Part shown: in pieces, positions 18,101 through 23,307 of the stretch | Position numbering within the stretch: the stretch's first letter is position 1 | Layout: every line of letters begins with the position of its first letter | Assembly (NCBI GenBank): GCA_016784965.1 | Contig: JADHTQ010000005.1 | Location: forward strand, 59,652 to 123,651 | Length of the DNA stretch: 64,000 bases | Source of the DNA: Bacteriovoracaceae bacterium | GTDB lineage: Bacteria > Bdellovibrionota > Bacteriovoracia > Bacteriovoracales > Bacteriovoracaceae | Direction: 5' to 3' | The notes under the pieces: generated by a model | What the model saw: only the letters and a program-made list of their open reading frames with translations | Told to the model about the DNA's origin: nothing | Databases searched by the model: none | Made by a program: the position numbers and the translations under genes

Positions 18101-19813
18101 TTTTTCAGTATTGAGGTTATATCGATCCAGTGTTAACTTAACAGGTACCGTACCGCTGACATGGGTACAAATATTATCTCCACTGTCGCGAATCGATACT
18201 TCAATTGGAGTGAGTGCACCCGCCCAAGCCACATTTGATAATGCAGAAGCATTTCCATCTTTTGAGACTGAAATTGCTCTGGCGGCCAAGTGGTGAGGAA
18301 TGCCGGGGGTGACCGTAAATTCTGCAGTATGGTCGTAGCTGTTAGCATCCTGGGTGAGTGTAATTCTTCCGGTCCCCTTGGTGCCTGGCTGATAGAATAA
18401 GGTGCCAAACTTTACACCATCGTTGGGATCGGCCAGTGTTGTTGTTGCCTTATCGGCGTACGTACTGCCACTAAAAACCTCAGGTGTAGAAGTGCTCCAG
18501 GTGACAGTTCCATCTGTAAGGTTATATAGAAAGTTACCCATGTTGTCGACTATAGCGGCATGCAATTCATGTGGCTCATTGGGATCTCTGTCTACATTCG
18601 TCGTCGTCTCGTTATATACCTTGGCACCACTGTTGGTCCTGATGGTTATACTAGGGTCATCGGGATCGGGGAGGTACTTCCATATAGGCATTCCTCTTTT
18701 ATCGGCTATTACAACATCGGCGGCTAGGTTCTCTTCTACTAAAATCTCCACACCGGTGGAGTCAAATAGATCTCCTCCATCATCAACCCACATTTTAGTT
18801 ATCCCAGAAGAGGCGATGTAAAAGTCAAAATTATCATTGGGGTCTGCTGCCACAGCTGCTAGTAGCTTTGTTTTTATTTCAGCGGCAACATTTTCAGGGG
18901 TATCGGCAGTATTTAAACCAGCTAGTGCGGTTTGAATTTCGGCAACAGTGGTGCCCGAGCCTAATACACAAATTCCTCTAACAAACAAGCAAGTATATGC
19001 CTGATATTTATCGGGAAGTTTTGAAAGCTGCCCGGTCCAACTTGAGGTTGCATCGTGGTTGAAGTGAATTGTCTTTTGTCTGGGTTCTTCAACTGATCCA
19101 CAACTATTACAAACATTTTGCTCAAAGTTTTCTAAATATACAATTATATTAAATGTTTCACCTGCAGTTTCAAAGTTTCTACCTCTTTGAGTGGACTCTG
19201 GGTTAGGTGAGATATCCGAATCTGGTTTTAAAATCTGATCGCTTGGATCAGTTGACCATCCGTAGAGCTTATGGCTGCCATCGATACCTACAGGTGCACC
19301 GGCAGAGGCAGGGGAGAAACCAGAAGTCTCAACGCCAATTGCAAACTCGTCATAATCTCCTTGACCTTTTTCCGTGACCAGCTCAAAAGTTACTGATTGT
19401 TTGATCATAGGAACTGTCGCAGTTATATTAAACACGATGTCGTCGATGGTCCCGGAGCGGACCTGGGTCAATGCAAATCCATTCTCATCTGTATAGGAGA
19501 CAGGAGTTGTGGGCCTTACTTCCTTGGTATTTGCACTTGTGACCACATTAAAATTTACTTCAATGCCAGACATTGGTTCTCCGTCAGTAGTAACGACTTG
19601 AACAACTAGTGGTCTTGAATAGAGTGTTGTAATTGCAGCAGTTTGATTATTACCACTTGTCATGTATAGACGCATTCCGAAGGTGCCGCTTTCTAGCTCC
19701 TTTTCCATCTCAGGGTCTTTGGATAGACAAGATATAAAAGTAGCAAGCGTTAACAAAACGATGATGGTGTGTACGATCAGTGAATTTCCTCTATAGTATA
19801 AATTTTTCACCAT
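6155..19813 (-). CDS. Giant surface lipoprotein with Ig-like repeats, propeller-like and LamG-like regions
   Basis: 4552 residues, uninterrupted. The N-terminus has a basic start, a hydrophobic core and Phe-Ile-Ser-Cys (Cys29), a slightly atypical lipobox, so outer-membrane anchoring is likely. Residues about 45-150 resemble an invasin-type Big domain. Two blocks (about 620-840 and 1565-1745) hold Cys/Trp mini-repeats. From about 1940 to 3430 run roughly ten copies of a 110-150 residue module that begins with Leu-Pro-Gly-Gln/Glu-Thr and contains Thr-Ala-Gly...Phe...Ala-Val-Asp-x-Tyr-Tyr-Asn. About 3960-4215 looks like a WD/propeller region and 4245-4400 like a LamG (concanavalin-type) domain. 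Tripeptides Asp-Pro-Asn and Asp-Ser-Asn recur throughout. An adhesin or prey/host-contact role is inference. Confidence 0.9.
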   Translation of the reverse strand: MVKNLYYRGNSLIVHTIIVLLTLATFISCLSKDPEMEKELESGTFGMRLYMTSGNNQTAAITTLYSRPLVVQVVTTDGEPMSGIEVNFNVVTSANTKEVRPTTPVSYTDENGFALTQVRSGTIDDIVFNITATVPMIKQSVTFELVTEKGQGDYDEFAIGVETSGFSPASAGAPVGIDGSHKLYGWSTDPSDQILKPDSDISPNPESTQRGRNFETAGETFNIIVYLENFEQNVCNSCGSVEEPRQKTIHFNHDATSSWTGQLSKLPDKYQAYTCLFVRGICVLGSGTTVAEIQTALAGLNTADTPENVAAEIKTKLLAAVAADPNDNFDFYIASSGITKMWVDDGGDLFDSTGVEILVEENLAADVVIADKRGMPIWKYLPDPDDPSITIRTNSGAKVYNETTTNVDRDPNEPHELHAAIVDNMGNFLYNLTDGTVTWSTSTPEVFSGSTYADKATTTLADPNDGVKFGTLFYQPGTKGTGRITLTQDANSYDHTAEFTVTPGIPHHLAARAISVSKDGNASALSNVAWAGALTPIEVSIRDSGDNICTHVSGTVPVKLTLDRYNLNTEKDNYADDNDLFPNGFFPSASGGYTDPRYNESDESTLAPFNNKFIELELKGVNRAFIDSGGTCSDTQFNIKDDCKSNNQVWRNGSCSDPDIDNATDCRAATKTPSTWTDDYNDRWIKTPDGNSVVDMYFYKGVVSGDSPTGLKMVFRDTNFKPVFHIEVDDSYGYSDFTVSGACDNLAYTTQADCEGTREVWTEGKCSGSGYYTAADCTSSNETWRFGRCSDASIKSAGTCTTTTKPVYTWTAAKCSKADRTSRETCEVTAKTPSNWNNRRLVTEDWADYDPAVTWVPDPSKSALNGITIYSGDPTHINIRKTSDGTNTPICQNGVYKADTLNYGASHIFTLDSCAGLQQSSQSPSYLCEGKEFSYCKPGGQDIPTSNNASEYTAYLEDQYGNLFDANSATAVLDPLEVSASWTGADAFDDTNIIELIDPSGERAFSIRLTPQKMGQGSLTLTADVGSSTWTRRDGSSATLNDPNITSSNTAYIYSQQPFNIELALATTDATDPNQYLVVKTYDKYNNWITAKDETRSIKIYMLTRNGSTRPAPAPDNDTPWIINNTNLLNDAGKYLRDPNTYPFPTTDINDPNTYILVDANDTIDGNNSWILEQTYTKVIDTRVSSTKEIYRIPINLPRANQDVWFAASMQVLLDPAVNGNENRIAYSSFFNATMLAGDINSLRIKNDIDSLADYDYSDTTVPLPPTGCSNPVNCPTSKEDPNTFLFTADQTAKFCMLPYDSHDNYCERCITNGSGSFSSTIEARRTPGLETSDSFEDNIDASIKKYIYKSSILHRSSFTDDLKNCADINFNSVNQIVLTNVPDNDGNLLDITDNRAGQLLASWSSLGVDGNTETAEAIININLKHGVYSKIKFPPNDADANDFPNNGDPNLIAGATIPINSICLYDSDDNLLEDDEGDGNKILYFKFEDANGDDTTSVTSNTKPNDSSYSFSNGCISNLPSDSNSFRATLPGDSYVVEVGTSAEGVVASDRKSFSVLHGPASGIDIACEYYRWIPGSCSNSSYLTKGTCEGNSAIWTAAFCQDRDNNTISDKTTQSACESTKNPIKAGVDFSCTIRLTDVWDNTVTTGVDSDSNVIFEIMEDDANGMYRPEPCSRADTENPATCLTLTRTAGTWTPGRCFSGSNDQANCPASDPNDFWTPGSCNVNPTVYRTKAQCTGTTEFWRDIIEYDTNTNNVFSSTGNASDAYEIIGALSNGAATVTFNNKDAPDPGNRSYNFAVRAVASEFNPSVTDTETVEIIPSDPNRLTWDPDNLPRSSYLLNSTWSDLGVLLVDQYGNTLWNTNTSNIALSVNIADSNTVFRGTKTKQLQKGNVEYSDLQYLEEATTDANIILKASLDPNGGILPIGNKLVVDESGATMAIVVLPGQTYNGVAADLNDAVTGTPNDVTVGQEIKINVLYVNAAFGIVSQASLDAIPFAVQVNGDKFEQTSASNYTTEGNAVDVPVTIQTASEDRGFKHTIKIESTICGNPTDCVVSSEFTVNRDPNNHELLIQLPGQITMNQGQADSNLVFDQDGSVQTAAVEFEASVYITDKYHNIVYEDSSAGIDVEVSNDPNAIITVDPNGIQNGEVKVKVTTFKASSIKNVAQQQLRATCTSNCLDNNLLDDGTQYSSNSYEVIGSDVSNLVALFPSQTLNSGRVEADLNVRYQNALSNQTANLVACEPNNTLDVIVTDQYYNRIFTSDYDSNLVSITITDSDNVTLLADDANFVDGKATFNVSPKKATTHSIAIPETLSGVQERTPPDFTVSAAEATKIVLQLPGETFNEGIGADGNAITSSTPLTVTAGVAFDVNVIATDACYNKSPLSDTRIQVATLADAPDPNVYFDGNDLLVAATTSYKAASGHKLTPSVIEGNALDALEESNFYTVIANSTGARPIVILPGQSYNPGQINQSAASAITGTPSSQVAGSSFQATMRVVDQYYNTIVGSYATSISLTDPNGTFDPNDGNSNTTTGIEVYDVVNILADSSTITATVDGNTSGAFTSSNYNVSFADANQTIVILPGQTHVQGKTTIGSAITGTVSSTLTAGTDFNVTIKAVDVYYNTISSFNGSYQFTSSDNNPNLPPIGSFSSGEATVSYRDILQKTGKTITLTETTLSNNTSSSFNINAADANKLLAILPGQSLVSGQTSTSTAIVNDPNEQTTGSSFDVNIVLVDQYYNIVDNDSLNVGVDLTSTDSFASVIDPNNFTLSNGITSIAVTNNTANTHPSYTSTRSMTPEFIGTEGYERVTSSTYNVRPSSKKYLIAALPGETLVPGAPDANDALDGNTLDQETEKEFTINIYGVDDRFNVIEDDTNAVETIASDANDATFDPNVPISFTKGIAAVKVTNTTAGNNKFLVFTSSAYPNSIQSSNYNINTSDVARFIVLIGDQVHNEGVATLEEAITLDPNNIVAGTPFKVVVKAVDSAYNTVATFEQANDLSFTFVGASKSAGGFGPNVVSAGDRAFTSGELTFDANFILYKAGETPTLMAISSETSGTSRTINSVQASTLDHLKIMDKTGGDSNAIEVAAQTVSTSDTNQIQMFAATYDKYGNFLTDDPNANWSFTSVAGDYNTADFEGNDLTLVSSVTLNTRPGTINVSTALSYDSNATDQTGNIVISENGATSYTLTRTSDPNAGENVTFTLTAVDADGNTATDYSGVKQINITSNAGSGQDYCGADSNTLRPEFDSNQNALVYGNDVDNFDVNFTDGNTVFTGAFKKQENGVSVGVQNTTGLLSANLATALNIRVSDPNCLQLRSVSGGEGSPLADSSTLKIGESINAYAAAYDNFGNFVTDENDVVWSNTDGDSNAVSLYTISGAQNFGREIKADGLRDVDTNVVISKTGLQADQINITSAIGDKMRYLILYPGQSLVNSGVGTQLEAVGSVDPNITAGEPFKIRLIAVDYRFYALNNTQCSDCNDTQVVPFTVENGKNSRSGTAAVIPGTELVQFSYDDANNLYSATLDSNIIFYNADPNYPTINAFACVDQMCNEQYESSPAPIPNITAGDLTAIKILEDFENTADPGNYDPELATATYDTNNMVTTDLGDNNPKFMAKGYDTWGNYKSDPNANWSTDSNSVVLRSNRITNANFTTIDWDWNQTTKYGDTIITARLTSDTNITDSTGALTLVSQGASKFLIEIIDSNIVAGNNTRIRLTAQNDSNTNATNFSGTKQMAWDTSEIGTDLCETGESQLSPNFPDTLTFTSGQSGDFNVILTVAGSNKSISALEPFASDSNNVTISPEASTSCLRIRSAASGGGSILSDTNQVIDLDDELSLFAAGYDKYGNFMSINPNWLQTGVAINTLYPFNQATSSNFVGVQTGSGTIALNGDTNSLMGITVNVGGNSRLIMNNTLSCGDSQNCLANNSVSSSFYWDASDPNNDSWRNSSSATWYTEAASSVRGTRDDFPTHAYIVGSLTDANDPNQGGALSIIDAKTNKLFLRATSSSDPNFVLINDRFPINAISATDGKVFVGMKNGLVIFDFTQDRVYRINKSENNFIDNIANRNTNSVSWANAAGVSTFNPNSSDTVLDIDSIDIDPNSYLAIGTSSSIELWNVSATPNTIATDTSTQGVTAVKLSSDRSIYHHRESTNSLYVSNFGLSEVTDYQTQLPARAIFKIEIAPNLPSDGNNTVYLGTDKGFTIIQEGASPNIITLSKGYTGAGVADFNDVINFGNDSNNVSDANLIIPGVSHEIQTEHAITLRFKPADTLNAASVDSNIYLAEKGDMSGSDYSGSGEYQIYFDSSANLNITLRNRNGDNNTCKTESSSWSDAQWYHLEINFVYSDPDTYVRIYVDGVLDGGVCTWSSSDTRYTNAGAESTVIGRNFRGSIDELLITTNRLNTASEFAIPTSEYPTTEVPITSCLYLYHFNETDANTAEDSCTTNGTQNATFGGTTDSPWFSRPTWEDDNFAINSFAINSSDGNNVDGKLYLTDDSSNTSILTFTNLETVTPSLSITDTSTLSGTTVEETFIYQPSDTNSVDFDFGIGSSQGLILIRN
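9520..13990 (-). repeat. Tandem Ig-like modules of the LPGQT type within the giant lipoprotein
   Basis: At least ten modules start with a hydrophobic strand and Leu-Pro-Gly-Gln-Thr/Ser or a near variant (for example at residues near 1943, 2075, 2560 and 3426), then a Gly-Thr-Pro and Thr-Ala-Gly segment, and then a strand ending Val-Asp-x-Tyr-Tyr-Asn. Spacing is about 110-150 residues. The copies are diverged at DNA level, so the array is old and not freshly amplified. The form resembles filamin/Big-type beta-sandwich repeats of bacterial surface proteins. Confidence 0.75.
14580..15115 (-). repeat. Cys/Trp mini-repeat block 2 in the giant lipoprotein
   Basis: Residues about 1565-1745. Several units follow the pattern Thr-x3-Cys-x(5-8)-Trp-Thr-x-Gly-x-Cys-Ser, about 20-25 residues each, some separated by ordinary Ig-like sequence. 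The even cysteine number suggests local disulfides in an extracellular setting. Confidence 0.7.
17320..17950 (-). repeat. Cys/Trp mini-repeat block 1 in the giant lipoprotein
   Basis: Residues about 620-835. Successive units share Cys-Ser, a Thr about four residues before a second Cys, then Trp about seven residues later and a third Cys after Trp-x3. The units are inserted between strands of neighbouring domains, so they look like loops added to an Ig-like backbone. Confidence 0.7.
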
Positions 19814-20010
19814 GGTACCTACTCGTCATAAACGGACATTAACTTAAACTTAAGCAAGGTATACTGTTATTTTAACTGACCTAGTTGACTAATTTAGTAT
19901 GGACGTGATTTCACAGGTTTATCTAGGGGTGAGCTAGCAGTGAAAATGAGAAAGTGGCAATAAAGTGTGGCATAATTTGCAAATCATAGAATATGTGCAA
20001 GCTAAACAAC
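19814..20010. other. Intergenic leader of the giant gene (197 bp)
   Basis: Lies between the giant gene start and the LuxR-type gene end, both on the minus strand. It is AT-rich and must hold the giant gene's promoter if it is separately transcribed. No clear -35/-10 pair, terminator or ORF stands out to me. Confidence 0.35.
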
Positions 20011-20913
20011 CTACTGTTTACTTGTTTCTTCGACTAATAGTTCAGATAGATATGTTTTTAAGTTGATGGGTTTATTGGTCAGGCCTAGTTTTTTTCGAAT
20101 TTTTTCTTTGTGTACATGAACTGTAGAGGCTGCAATATGCATTAATGAAGCAATCTCTTTTGCTTGGTATCCGGCGCGTACTAGTTGACAGACCTTTATC
20201 TCTGTTGGAGAGAGTTTTAGTTTATAGTTGTTAATTTTATGATAAAAGTCCATGGACAGGCGATTTAAATTGGTTTCAAGTAGTTCTATTAGTTGAGGCC
20301 TGTTATGTGCTTCTTCTTTAATTCTTTGGAGTACCGGTTTGACCGTTTTTTCTATGTTGAGATTGATATTTTCTTTAATACTAATTTTTTCCTCTTCAAT
20401 GTGGGCAAGTACATTTTTTAAAGTAATGTTGGCCTCTTGTAGTTTATGATTTTTTTGCTTGATATTTTCTTCTGCTAGTTTGCGCTCGGAAATATCTTTA
20501 AAATCCTCCACTACACCGATTAGATTGCCTTCGGGGTCACTAAAGGGAGTCGCTGTAACAATACATGGAACTAAACTTCCATCTGCTGTAATTTTATCTA
20601 TCTCTACCTCCAGCTTGGACTTGCCGTTTTTTATTTGAACGATTGGGCATTGTTTGCTGTGGCAGATTTCTCCTTTAAAAACATCATAGCAATTGTGCCC
20701 AATGTTTTGCGAAAGCGTTGTATTTGTAAGTTGTAAAAAAGTTTTGTTAACTCGCAAAGTAGTAAAGTTTAAATCAATTACTCGCATCCCGTCCGCTGCA
20801 GTATTAAATATTTGCATCAGCTCTTGTTCGAGTAGCTTGTTTTGATTTACCTTCACTGTCAGTTGTTCAATAAGTTCAATCAACTCCAGCTTTTTCATTT
20901 TGCTATATGACAT
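20011..20913 (-). CDS. PAS domain - LuxR-type HTH transcriptional regulator
   Basis: 300 residues. Residues about 22-145 form a PAS domain: an opening Phe-Asn-Thr-Ala-Ala-Asp-Gly-Met-Arg-Val-Ile-Asp segment, a CPI segment with cysteines, and closing strands ending Asp-Ile-Ser-Glu-Arg. About 150-215 is coiled coil. Residues about 230-295 are a LuxR/GerE helix-turn-helix (Leu-Ser-Pro-Thr-Glu-Ile-Lys-Val-Cys-x-Leu-Val-Arg-x-Gly, then Lys-Glu-Ile-Ala and the recognition helix Ser-Thr-Val-His-Val-His). There is no receiver domain. Its start overlaps the end of the CZB gene by 19 bases, so translation is coupled. It likely converts a redox, ligand or zinc signal into transcription; the signal is inferred from the partner. 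Confidence 0.9.
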   Translation of the reverse strand: MSYSKMKKLELIELIEQLTVKVNQNKLLEQELMQIFNTAADGMRVIDLNFTTLRVNKTFLQLTNTTLSQNIGHNCYDVFKGEICHSKQCPIVQIKNGKSKLEVEIDKITADGSLVPCIVTATPFSDPEGNLIGVVEDFKDISERKLAEENIKQKNHKLQEANITLKNVLAHIEEEKISIKENINLNIEKTVKPVLQRIKEEAHNRPQLIELLETNLNRLSMDFYHKINNYKLKLSPTEIKVCQLVRAGYQAKEIASLMHIAASTVHVHKEKIRKKLGLTNKPINLKTYLSELLVEETSKQ

Positions 20914-21791
20914 GAAGGCCCCCCATGGTGGTCTAGGTGCATTTTTTTCATGGATGCTATAAACAGATTACTGGAGTCCAGGAGGTTTTGTGTACTAAAG
21001 ATTGTATCGGAGTTTAATAACTTAAACTCAATCAAAGATAATAAATATATGGTCTCACGACTAAACCATAACATGTCTAAATAGGCGTGATCTGCTCTGG
21101 CGTCTCTTTTGTGAATTAGATTATGAATAGTTGATTCTGCTTTTTTATGAAAAGATTGATGGACACTATCGAGCATTTCAATTTCATCTATGTTGGGGTG
21201 GATTTTTAGTCCGACGTCTTTAATCCAGGCCCCAAGGGCACAGTTATTAGCAGACTGCAGGCATACATTTTTTCCTCTACTGCCAAATGTTTTGGTAAGA
21301 TCACGTGCCCACCGAAGATGAACCAGGCGTGCGTGACTTACATCGAGTACTTTAAAATCCTCTGGCATGGCACTAAATGGCCCTTCAAATAAACGCAGCA
21401 GAAGATTGCGGGCCTTTGTGGGTTTTTTGCCTTTATTTTGTCTTTCCAAAGAGCGCAATTCGATATCTGTTAGTAGCGAGATAATTTCTCTGCTCATGTT
21501 GCGAACTTCTTGGAGGTGCAGTTTTGCTTTATCTTGGTCCTGTTGCTTTAAGGAGGCGACAACCTCCTTGGCACTCATGTGGAAGTGTTTGTGTATGTCA
21601 ACTAAATGACGAGTTGAGTCGTGCTCTTTGTAGGTATCTAGTGCTGTAGTGTGCAGCCAAACTCCCAATTCACAGTCATTATAGGACTGCAACTTAATAT
21701 CCTTTTTACCACCGTGGACAATGGCCTCAAGCTCCATTTCCCAATTGAGATGAACATTTCTGGCCATACAGATATCTAAATTTGCTCCCAT
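20895..21791 (-). CDS. Tandem CZB (chemoreceptor zinc-binding) domain protein
   Basis: 298 residues with two CZB domains. Copy 1 has His14, Cys40 (in Asn-Asp-Cys-Glu-Leu-Gly-Val-Trp), His67 and His71; copy 2 has His158, Cys184 (Asn-Asn-Cys-Ala-Leu-Gly-Ala-Trp), His211 and His215. Each is the full 3-His/1-Cys zinc set of the family. In known members the zinc-thiolate Cys responds to zinc level or to hypochlorite. There is no transmembrane, methyl-accepting or GGDEF part, so this is a stand-alone cytoplasmic sensor. AAGGAG precedes the ATG at 21791. It overlaps the PAS-LuxR gene by 19 bases. Confidence 0.9.
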   Translation of the reverse strand: MGANLDICMARNVHLNWEMELEAIVHGGKKDIKLQSYNDCELGVWLHTTALDTYKEHDSTRHLVDIHKHFHMSAKEVVASLKQQDQDKAKLHLQEVRNMSREIISLLTDIELRSLERQNKGKKPTKARNLLLRLFEGPFSAMPEDFKVLDVSHARLVHLRWARDLTKTFGSRGKNVCLQSANNCALGAWIKDVGLKIHPNIDEIEMLDSVHQSFHKKAESTIHNLIHKRDARADHAYLDMLWFSRETIYLLSLIEFKLLNSDTIFSTQNLLDSSNLFIASMKKMHLDHHGGPSCHIAK

Positions 21792-21943
21792 CGAATGTTC
21801 TCCTTGCTAGAGGCGATATTTATCTGGTTTTAAAGACTTATTTACAAATTACATGAGATATTCATGGTCAGCAATACATATAAGATACATATATACTGCA
21901 TATATATTACGGGTGTTTTGTATATGTGGATCTAAACTACTAT

Positions 21944-22855
21944 TTACTTACCAGGTGGAATAAAACTATATTGAAGACCTGTATCTGTTTGTTCCAAGTA
22001 ATACTCGACATCAGGCGACAGGGTAGCACTGCCTCTTTGCATCATTTTCTCTGTCCCGATGGCCTTGACTGCGGCCTTCTGGTTACAACCAAAACAAAGC
22101 TTTCTGATATTTTCTGTCGAGCTATCTCCGCCTAACGAAATTGGGCGTAAATGGTCATATTGCAGATTAACTCGACTGGTACAACGCTTCCCTGTTATAG
22201 GAGAAAACCCTTCGCATCTATTTTGTGCCCTTAAATCTACTGATTCTTTGACCTCTCTGGTAATATATCTCTGGCTTTTAGATTGTTTAGTAGATGTTTT
22301 TTTTGCTTTGGCAAGTTCTCTTTGTTCAATATATTTATCGAGCAAACATTCGATCACTTCAAGCTCACTGCAATCATCAAAATCCTGCCCAACCTTTTCA
22401 AGCTTCTTTAACAAATGCTCTGGAAGGGTAATGTAAAACATTCTTGGTGGTGGATTTTTAGATAGTGAATGGAAAATGTTTTTTACCTCTTTACTCGATC
22501 TGCCGCATACATGTTCAACTAACTTGCTTTTGTTTTGAATTCTATTGTTTTTAAAAAATGCATATAGTGAAGCAGCAGTTGTTAAACTTAAACTTCCGTC
22601 TTTAATTTTTTCCTTAATAATGGGCGTCGCTTTGATAGCGCGTGTAGTTTTTACCCGTATCGCAGCTTCGGCATCAGAGTATTTCAAAATTCGTGTGCAA
22701 AACTTAAACAACGAAGGTGCGCCATAATCGACAAACAATTTCCTTTTATCAATTTCTTCTAAATAATTTAAGACTTCTATGATAATTTGTTTTTCCTCTT
22801 TAACTTTTATTTTAATACCAGCAACTAATTGTTTGTCACTCAATTTACAAATCAT
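21944..22855 (-). CDS. HNH endonuclease family protein with Cys4 zinc site
   Basis: 303 residues. The N-terminal half (about 1-130) is helical and includes Asp-Tyr-Gly-Ala-Pro-Ser-Leu-Phe, as in the multicopy HNH proteins I recall from Bdellovibrio-like bacteria. The C-terminal nuclease has Cys214, Cys225, Asp234-His235, Asn249 and Cys254-x2-Cys257-Asn258. The four cysteines look like a structural zinc knuckle; His235 is the presumed general base, while the usual final His of the HNH is replaced by Cys-Asn. GGGGAG precedes the ATG. Target unknown: a homing-like, restriction or repair role are all possible. Confidence 0.85.
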   Translation of the reverse strand: MICKLSDKQLVAGIKIKVKEEKQIIIEVLNYLEEIDKRKLFVDYGAPSLFKFCTRILKYSDAEAAIRVKTTRAIKATPIIKEKIKDGSLSLTTAASLYAFFKNNRIQNKSKLVEHVCGRSSKEVKNIFHSLSKNPPPRMFYITLPEHLLKKLEKVGQDFDDCSELEVIECLLDKYIEQRELAKAKKTSTKQSKSQRYITREVKESVDLRAQNRCEGFSPITGKRCTSRVNLQYDHLRPISLGGDSSTENIRKLCFGCNQKAAVKAIGTEKMMQRGSATLSPDVEYYLEQTDTGLQYSFIPPGK

Positions 22856-23307
22856 TTCACTCCCCTTGTTTAAAATTTTTTAGAAACTATCATAACGATT
22901 ACATAAAGACCAATGTAAGAAATCGCCGAACGCTTTTGGTAATGAGGGCGTAGGTAAATAAATAACTCGCCTAAGATACTTCTTGGCGTGTACAAAACGT
23001 TTGCTTTAAAAAGATAAAAAAGATGTTACATTTTTGATTTTCGAAGGCCTAGAGAGCAAAAAAGCAAGGCCTAATTTTTTTTTTAAAAAACCTTACTTCT
23101 AGCAATGTCTCACTATCCCGCTGTAGCAGCGACGCAAAGATTAAACAATTTAAAAAACGTCTCTGGAATAAATTACGTTTATAAATTAAGTTAAGTCTAG
23201 GTTCAAAAAGGATTGCTTCGTATCTAGTCCAGCAGAGCATAGACAACACTGCGCGGCCCTTAAGTGCTGCCTAAACTTAAAGGCCAGCAAAACGCTTGAA
23301 AACCTTT
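22856..23307. other. Long intergenic region (452 bp)
   Basis: Lies between the minus-strand HNH gene start and the minus-strand porin end. It holds a plus-strand terminator-like hairpin (23044-23084) with no plus-strand gene upstream. A 66-codon minus-strand frame at 23049-23249 shows no family resemblance and no good ribosome site. The part nearest the HNH gene should contain that gene's promoter. Confidence 0.4.
23044..23084 (+). terminator. Rho-independent terminator-like hairpin, plus strand
   Basis: AAGGCCT at 23044-23050 and again at 23066-23072 can pair through the self-complementary AGGCCT, with an extra GC pair around an A6 loop, followed by ten T at 23075-23084. The T tract makes sense only for plus-strand transcription. 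No plus-strand gene lies upstream, so a small RNA ending here is possible. Confidence 0.5.

Noticed and set aside
6355..19609. Many open frames on the opposite strand or in other frames within the giant gene
   Set aside because: They overlap a single intact 4552-codon gene with family-like repeats, lack ribosome sites and show no family resemblance; they are shadows of its skewed codon use.
6155..19813. Diversity-generating retroelement or phase-variable array creating the Asp-x-Asn tripeptides
   Set aside because: No reverse transcriptase or template repeat is present, and codons vary as expected for old, selected sequence.
23049..23249. 66-residue minus-strand frame in the intergenic region
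   Set aside because: No ribosome site, no signal peptide and no recognisable motif; it overlaps a terminator-like hairpin.
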